From: Aureobasidium sp. EXF-3400
Lineage: Eukaryota; Ascomycota; Dothideomycetes; Dothideales; Saccotheciaceae
Direction: 5' to 3'
DNA: 64,000 bases
Assembly: GCA_024195585.1 (NCBI GenBank)
Contig: SWBL01000052.1
Span: 1 to 64,000, forward strand
Shown: piece by piece, positions 58,016 to 64,000 of the stretch
How the letters are laid out: every line of letters starts with the position of its first letter
Position numbering within the stretch: the stretch's first letter is position 1
Translations under genes and position numbers: made by a program
Notes under the pieces: model-generated
Told to the model about the DNA's origin: nothing
Seen by the model: the letters and a program-made list of their open reading frames with translations, nothing else
Databases searched by the model: none

Positions 58016-58361
58016 TATTCTTGCATACTTCAAGACATATGGGCAGGCGTTTCTCTGGGCTGGGACATTGGCGGCAGACTTGCACGCATGCTTATGAAAA
58101 GGACATTCATTCGGGGGTAAGGCGTTTGGGGCATGGTAGGGCACGATGCATTTCTCGATAGATGAGACAGGGCCATAAGGGACACGAGATCCCGGTCACA
58201 ATCGATCCAAATTGACAAGACTCCAGAACATTGACAGGCATAGAAAGAGGATAATACAACAAAGGCTCTCAAGATGTGCCTCTCTGACTTTGATATTTTG
58301 TACACGATAACCCCAAAAACGCCAGCATTTGGAAAGATGCAACCTCGTAAATAATGTGCAT
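58016..58361. other. Convergent 3' region, no gene seen
   Basis: Tail-to-tail spacer between TAF10 and the mitochondrial uS19 gene. Confidence 0.6.
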
Positions 58362-58854
58362 TTACTTGTTCTTGGAGTGCTTGTATGTGAAACGCTTTCT
58401 CGTCCTGCAACACGTCAGTATAAATCCCAAGCCTTTGGCCGTAGAACTACTCACGCTGAGAACTCTCCAAGCTTGTGACCGACCATGTCCTCGGTGATTC
58501 TGACATCGTTGTAGATTTTGCCGTTGTGGACCTGGAAGATCAAGCCGACAAAGTTGGGCAGAATGGTGGCACCGCGTGCTTGTGTCTTGATCGGAGGGGC
58601 ACGCTCGCCGGCCTTGGGTCGAACAATGGGCAATCTGTGCATCTTGTCGTCAGAACATGTTCCAGAGGTGTTGCGCGCGGGTCCGTATGTCCAGGAAGTT
58701 TGCGACAGAAGATAGGCAAAAGTGAATTTTGGAGATGCTTACGGGACAATGTGTGGGCCTAGAGAGCAAGTCAGTCTTTATATGTACAGTAGATGAAGTA
58801 GACATTACCCTTCCACACAGAGCGGGCGCCCTGCAGTATCGTTGTCGGCCTCAT
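58362..58854 (-). CDS. RSM19: Mitochondrial ribosomal protein uS19m (RSM19)
   Basis: Four exons: 58809-58854, 58743-58758, 58455-58634 and 58362-58404, giving 94 aa, the usual length. Exon 2 is a microexon of 16 nt that encodes GPHIV with split codons at both ends. The mature order reads ARSVWKGPHIVPLPIVRP, then [50 protein letters not shown] and a basic end. This is the bacterial-type S19 family, the mitochondrial form rather than cytosolic uS19 (RPS15), which is larger. The protein lies in the head of the mitochondrial small subunit. It is divergent from MRE11. Confidence 0.92.
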
Positions 58855-59176
58855 GATGTGCTTGGTATAATCCAGACTCGGAGGTGTCTGCGGCCTTCGC
58901 TGATGGTGCATCTCTCTTCCTCCGCCAATCCCCGAAGCACAGACCACATTTCGTTCATTTACGCGCTACACGTCGACGACCATCTTGAAGCAGGCAGCAG
59001 TTTGTGTTTGCCTTAAGTGTTGGCGAAAGGACGAGAAGAGAGTCCGATCAGAGGCGTGAAAGGTGTTGTGTTTTCGTTCGCCTCCAAAGGCTGGTCCTGT
59101 CCAACTCTTTTTGTTCTTCTCTTTCACCATTGACAACACTCACACACACCACCACACATAAAAGGCCAACTTCAGG
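58855..59176. other. Divergent promoter region, uS19m/MRE11
   Basis: 322 bp between the start codons, with no coding feature. The open frame from 59004 upstream of MRE11 lacks MRE11-like sequence. Confidence 0.5.
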
Positions 59177-61529
59177 ATGCCTGCTAATTCTGGTAAGGCC
59201 AAATCCAATGAAACAAGAAATCAAAACCGAACAAAAGATCAAAACTGAAAAGTTCGCAGCTGCGGATACTATCCGTATCATGGTATCAACCGATAACCAT
59301 GTTGGATATGGAGAACGCGACCCTACTCGAGGAGATGATTCCTGGAACACTTTCGACGAGATCATGACAACGGCACGAGAGCGAGACGTCGACATGGTGC
59401 TTCTGGCTGGCGATCTGTTTCATGACAACAAACCATCTCGCAAGGCCATGTATCATGTCATGTCATCTCTTCGCAAGAACTGTTTCGGCGAGAAACCATG
59501 TGAGCTTGAGATGCTCAGCGATGCCTCAGAAGCTTTTCAGGGTGCTTTCAACCACGTCAACTACGAAGACCCTGACATCAATGTTGCAATCCCAGTCTTC
59601 TCAATCCATGGAAACCACGATGATCCCACTGGAGATGGTCACCTGGCGTCGCTGGATTTGTTGCAAATGGCTGGTATGGTCAACTACTACGGCCGCACAC
59701 CCGAATCCGACAACATCAACATCAAGCCCGTGCTGCTACAAAAAGGTCGAACTAAGCTCGCGCTCTACGGTATGAGCAATGTCCGCGACGAGCGCATGTT
59801 CCGTACATTCAGGGATCAGAAGGTCAAGTTCTACCAACCTGGCACACAGACTGGAGATTGGTTCAACCTCATGAGTGTGCACCAAAACCACCACGCATAT
59901 ACCGAGACCGGCTATCTTCCCGAAAACTTCCTTCCTTCTTTCATGGACTTGGTTATCTGGGGTCACGAGCATGAATGTCTGATCAACCCTCGATACAACC
60001 CTGAGCAAACGTTCCATGTCATGCAGCCTGGTTCATCGGTGGCCACATCTCTCATGCCAGGCGAAGCTGTACCGAAGCATGTCGCCATCCTCAGCATTAC
60101 AGGAAAAGAGTTCAAGTGTGAGCCAATCCGCCTGAAGACTGTTCGACCTTTCGTAATGAGGGAGATCGCTCTCATGGATGACGCCCACATGAAGAAAATC
60201 TCGATGAAGGACGACAATCGCGCAGAAATTACTCGCTATCTCACAGCCGTTGTGGAAGACATGATCAGAGAAGCCCGTCAAGCCTGGCGTGAGGCTCAGG
60301 AAGGAGAGATTGATGAAGATCAGAAGCCCGAGCTGCCCTTGATCCGTCTTCGTGTTGAGTACACTGCTCCTGAAGGAGGTCGCTTCGACTGTGAAAACCC
60401 TCAACGCTTCTCCAACCGTTTCTTAACCAAAGTTGCAAATGTCAACGATGTTGTTCAATTCCATCGCAAGAAGACTGGTACTAGCAGAAAGAAGGAGCAG
60501 CCAGACATGCCCGAGGAAGCTGTCTTGCAACAGCTCACTATTGACACAGTCAAGGTGGAGAAGCTTGTCAAAGAGTTCCTCACAGCTCAATCTCTTACAA
60601 TTCTTCCTCAAAACTCTTTTGGTGATGCTGTCAGTCAGTTTGTCAACAAAGACGACAAGCACGCCATGGAGGCCTTTGTGAATGAGAGTCTTGCAAGTCA
60701 ATTGAAGCATCTGTTGGCTGGCGAGAGTGTCGAGGACGAGGACATGACAGAGGCCATGGAAGGATACAAGACCAAGTTGGAAGAAATGTGGGCACAGGGT
60801 ACTTTGAAGCGCACTGTCAGAAAGGACAAACTGAAGCCCAAGCCAGCCAACTGGGACTCAGATCTTGACGGAGAGTGGGCAGCACAACCAGGTGCACTGG
60901 TCCGCTCTGATGAGGAAGCCGAGGAAGAGGAAGAAGCTGCCAAACCGAAGCCTAGAGCCACTCGAGGCAGAGGAGGCAAGGCCGCTGGGACCACACGCAA
61001 GACAGCTGCCGCGACGAAGAAAGCAGCACCTGCCAAGAAGACGACCACCCGCGCAAGAAAGGCACCGATTGAAGAGGAGTCGGATGAAGAAGAAGACGAC
61101 GTTATCATGCTCGACGATGATGAGGACGAGATTCCTGATGTGAACGATGATGAGGATGAGGATGATGACGACAACTTGTTCGTCAAGCAAGCACCCAAGA
61201 AGAGAGCACCTGCAAAGGCTGCAGCCAAGTCGACTGCTAAGCGTGCTGCTTCACCGCCAAAGCGCAAAGCACCAGCTCGCAGCACAGCAAAAGCCGCTGC
61301 ATCCAAACAGACGACATTGAGCTTCTCTCAAACACCTGCGCCATCGCAACCACGCACTACCGCAACTCGTGCAGGACGTAAAACCGCAGGACCTGTAAGT
61401 TATATCCTTGAGATCATTGTGACCAAAGCGCTAACGAATTTACAGAGTGAGGATGAGATTTCTGACGATGACGATGCTTTCGAACCTCCTCCTACAGCAT
61501 CTCGTTCTGCAGCACGTCGCAAGTTTTGA
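59177..61529 (+). CDS. MRE11: Double-strand-break repair nuclease MRE11
   Basis: Preferred exons: 59177-59192, 59260-61394 and 61446-61529, giving 744 aa. The 16-nt first exon joins to give a short N-terminus followed by ADTIRIMVSTDNHVGYGERDP, as in other fungal Mre11 proteins. An alternative unspliced start at 59208 is in frame and adds a Lys-rich leader. Phosphoesterase motifs are DNHVGY, GDLFHDNKPS, SIHGNHDDP and WGHEHEC. The Mre11 DNA-binding region follows (EYTAPEGGRFDCENPQRFSNRF). The tail alternates acidic and Lys/Ala-rich stretches. The 51-nt last intron is stop-free. The protein forms the MRN/MRX complex with Rad50 and Nbs1/Xrs2. Confidence 0.93.
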
Positions 61530-62288
61530 GATCCCGACACCATCGTCTGCAGAGTCCGAAGAAGTTTGATTTTTACTGGACGTAGGCTTCAGCAGGAAGC
61601 TAATTGTGCATCTTCACAGTAGCATTGATATGGGGTGTTGATGTTTGATGACAAAAGCATAGCGTATGGAGTTCCATGGAGTTTGATGGGTATGGCTGAG
61701 GTGATGATTTGCTCTGACACACTTTTAGCTCTTTTTCAAGCATGAAGGGAAAGCGACGGGCGACTGAAATTCCCCAGACCCAGCTCTGTGGTATCGGGAA
61801 GGTATCATCGAGATTGCTGTCGTAATATCTGGGGTAAGTATACAGAAGAGAAGGAGCCATCAACCCGATTCGGGAAATGCAAAATCCTTTACGTCAAATC
61901 TTCGTCCCAAATGGCAACCACAACGATGGAAAGAACCAGCGTCCAGCTTTCTTACCCCGTTATTCCCCTGACTCTTGATCCTGCATCTCACACGACACAC
62001 TCTCCCATCAGCACCCCTCTTCCATCACACTTCACACTCATTTGGTCTTACGACACCACCATTCCACCACCACACTTCTTGGATCACACAGTTCAACTGC
62101 TGTTAAGCAAATAATACACCTCCAGACTCAGTTCGATACCATACATCACCGGTACGTCCATCACCACATCTCTTCCTACCTATTCTGCATTGCATCAAGG
62201 CTGACATCTACTCGACAAGCAGCTCAAGAGCGTCGCCCTTCTTCCCACTCATATCTGCATCGTCTCGTTCAACATCAAGTATTGTTTG
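61530..62288. other. Intergenic, promoter of the truncated gene
   Basis: Contains CA- and CT-rich stretches (about 61970-62120) typical of fungal promoters and leaders. Frames here are short and unsupported. Confidence 0.5.
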
Positions 62289-64000
62289 ATGCCGATGGCC
62301 CACAATAACATCGCCCGCAAGGCATACTCAGCAGAACAACTCTTAGCTCTTCGCCATTCGGCTTCGGACGAGACAGCTATCCAAATCGAAGCCAAGGCCC
62401 AGGATGGAGCCATCAAAGGTGCGTTGATCTACGTTCAGCCTCCCAGCTTCAACTCTTGGCTTTGTTGTCGTTCATCATCACCCATCATACATTCTCTTTC
62501 CATTTGATCACCGTCAAAAACACTCGCTTCTCTGCTCTGTCCATGCATTCATTCATTCAACCAACTTTATACATTCATTATCATGCATTCTTTCCTTACG
62601 CCGCAAAAGACAAGCTTATCATCCAATCCTTCCTTTTCTCATCACGAGAGATATGCGAGTCTCTTGGTGGCCGACACACCATCACCTCTCCAACACAGTT
62701 GCTTTGCAGAACCGGATTGGCTAACAGACGATCTTGCAGACCATGTCGTCCGTAACGCACGCTCCTTTGCTGCGCGCTCATCACGTTCTCTCGCCATGTC
62801 CGACACTCTGCACCCTCCTGCAACGGAGGCACGTCAATTCAGCGCACCCGTCCTGACAGAGATCGACCCAAACAACCAGAACTTGCGCCCTGGACTGGCT
62901 GCCAACCGCTACCGCCCTTCTCCAACTCCATCACTGAAGAAGCGCAAGGCTGAGCAAATTCTCGAGGACCATGGCTCCCCTCCTGGACTTCGCGTCACCG
63001 CTGGCGGTCGCATCGTCCCCAGTGATCAGTCTCCTCTGTGTAGCCCTCGCTACGGCTACAGTGCCATCAAGAAGAACGGTATGCTCATCAAGTTCGGCCC
63101 CAACTTCCCGGCTCCCCCTGGTGGCATTCCCATGCAGAGGGTGGGTTTGCCCAATGGCTTCGTGGCTCAGGATCCCAACGGCAGACTTTGTCAGATGGTC
63201 GATGGCAAGTTTCTACCCGTCGATGATGTCGATGGCATTCCTCAGCTCTACATCGCCGCTCCCAACTTGACTGGCAGCACCGGATTTCCTGCCGGTGAAA
63301 AGGAAGACGCTCCTGGCACCACGCCCTTCGACAACTCAACCAAGCAGCAGCAGCCCAGCCAGAGCTTCGACAAAGCCCCTCCAACTGGTCCAGCGATCAA
63401 GCAGACGGCCATGAAGCAGCCCGTCGTCAGCAGCGCTATGCAGATTCAGGCTCTGGAGAAGCAGTACAGCAAGCTGGAGCAGGAGTCCAAGGAACTTGAC
63501 AAGGTTGAAGTCTTGCAACGCAGCTCGATGAGCTCCAAGGCATACGCTCAGCTCATCCAGAACCGCCGCGACCTCGTCAGCCGCATGAACTCGATTCGCG
63601 TCAGTCTCAAGTCTCTGCGTGAAGCAAAGGCTTCGACCGACCACTCGCCTCAAGCCATTGCTCAGCAAATGCAGCCCCAGTTCAGCATGCCACCTTACGG
63701 ACCAGCAGCTATGATGGGACCAGCAGGACCCATTCCTGATTGGACTTTCGACGGCATGGCTCCTGATGCTCACAACATGCCTCCCTTCCACGGTGCTCCC
63801 ATGCCTCATGGACTCGGATACTACGGCCCACCTTCCGGCTATCCTGGTGCCATGGCTCCATACCCAGGCATGTTCGGTACAATGCCGCCGATGTTCAACA
63901 TGATGGGCATGCCTCCTGTCGATGCGTTTGGCAACTTCATTCCGAACGCTGCCAACATGGATCCTCAGGCCTTCTCCAACGGCAGTCCACCTGCTCCACA
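62289..64000 (+). CDS. Hypothetical Pro/Met-rich protein with possible eIF4E-binding motif (cut by window end)
   Basis: Model: 62289-62418 joined to 62740 through the window end, at least 463 aa; the stop lies outside. The 321-nt intron is the longest here and could hide another exon. The first exon contains YSAEQLL, which fits the YxxxxL-phi eIF4E-binding consensus. After a basic stretch (KKRK) come Gly/Pro-rich segments (FGPNFPAPPGGIP). A coiled coil runs over about 270-330 (IQALEKQYSKLEQESKELDKVEVLQ). The remainder is Met/Pro/Gly/Tyr-rich low complexity. I do not recognise a full-length family. A translation or mRNA-related role is an inference from the motif and the low-complexity tail. 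Confidence 0.68.

Noticed and set aside
60698..61306. Ser-rich minus-strand frame of 202 codons inside MRE11
   Set aside because: Antisense shadow of the acidic and Lys/Ala-rich MRE11 tail.

Overview
The window is nuclear DNA of a filamentous ascomycete (Pezizomycotina). Genes are compact and lie on both strands. Introns are mostly 46-75 nt with GTANGT-type donors, CTAAC/CTGAC-like branch sites and AG acceptors. The gene set (fungal carboxymuconate cyclase, X325/BIM1-like protein, Kei1, Rax1-type RGS protein, Zn2Cys6 regulator) is typical of this group. A dothideomycete is my guess from general protein character, but the sequence alone does not prove it. I saw no tRNA, rRNA, transposon or CRISPR array. 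About 34 protein genes are supported. Most were rebuilt from spliced exons, and the spliced lengths are multiples of three.

Layout. 1-8.4 kb: secreted or hypothetical genes (Thr/Ser-rich PAN-like wall protein, Vgb-like beta-propeller, small secreted protein, a Lys-tailed hypothetical protein) and a histidine acid phosphatase. 9-20.5 kb: DBF2/Sid2-type kinase, a mitochondrial SAP-domain protein, a TRP/FLC-type membrane protein, an 80-aa protein, a short-chain dehydrogenase and exosome subunit RRP43. 20.9-26 kb: a metal-uptake block (X325/BIM1-like copper protein, Ctr copper transporter, ferric reductase). 27.4-31.1 kb: Rax1-like RGS protein, PEX19, UBC9. 31.3-35.9 kb: an aromatic-catabolism block of EthD-EthD-alpha/beta-hydrolase fusion, 3-carboxymuconate cyclase and a carboxymuconolactone-decarboxylase-like protein. 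36-47 kb: Mcp2/ADCK1-like kinase, aspartic protease, Zn2Cys6 regulator, alcohol dehydrogenase. 47.4-64 kb: CSC1-like channel, KEI1, another dehydrogenase, YPT6, NOP53, TAF10, mitochondrial uS19, MRE11, and a gene cut by the window end.

Two neighbourhoods look functionally coherent. In the metal block, a secreted copper binder, the copper permease and a metalloreductase lie side by side. The reductase carries its own Met-rich, Ctr-like N-terminus and a Cys-rich insert. In the aromatic block, three adjacent genes could carry 3-carboxymuconate to beta-ketoadipate. The divergent cyclase and decarboxylase-like genes both have optional upstream starts that would add mitochondrial-type presequences.

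Small-scale gene structure is also notable: 16-nt and 26-nt internal microexons, a 16-nt first exon in MRE11, stop-free 51-nt introns and tandem acceptors. All names rest on recognition by eye; no database search was possible.
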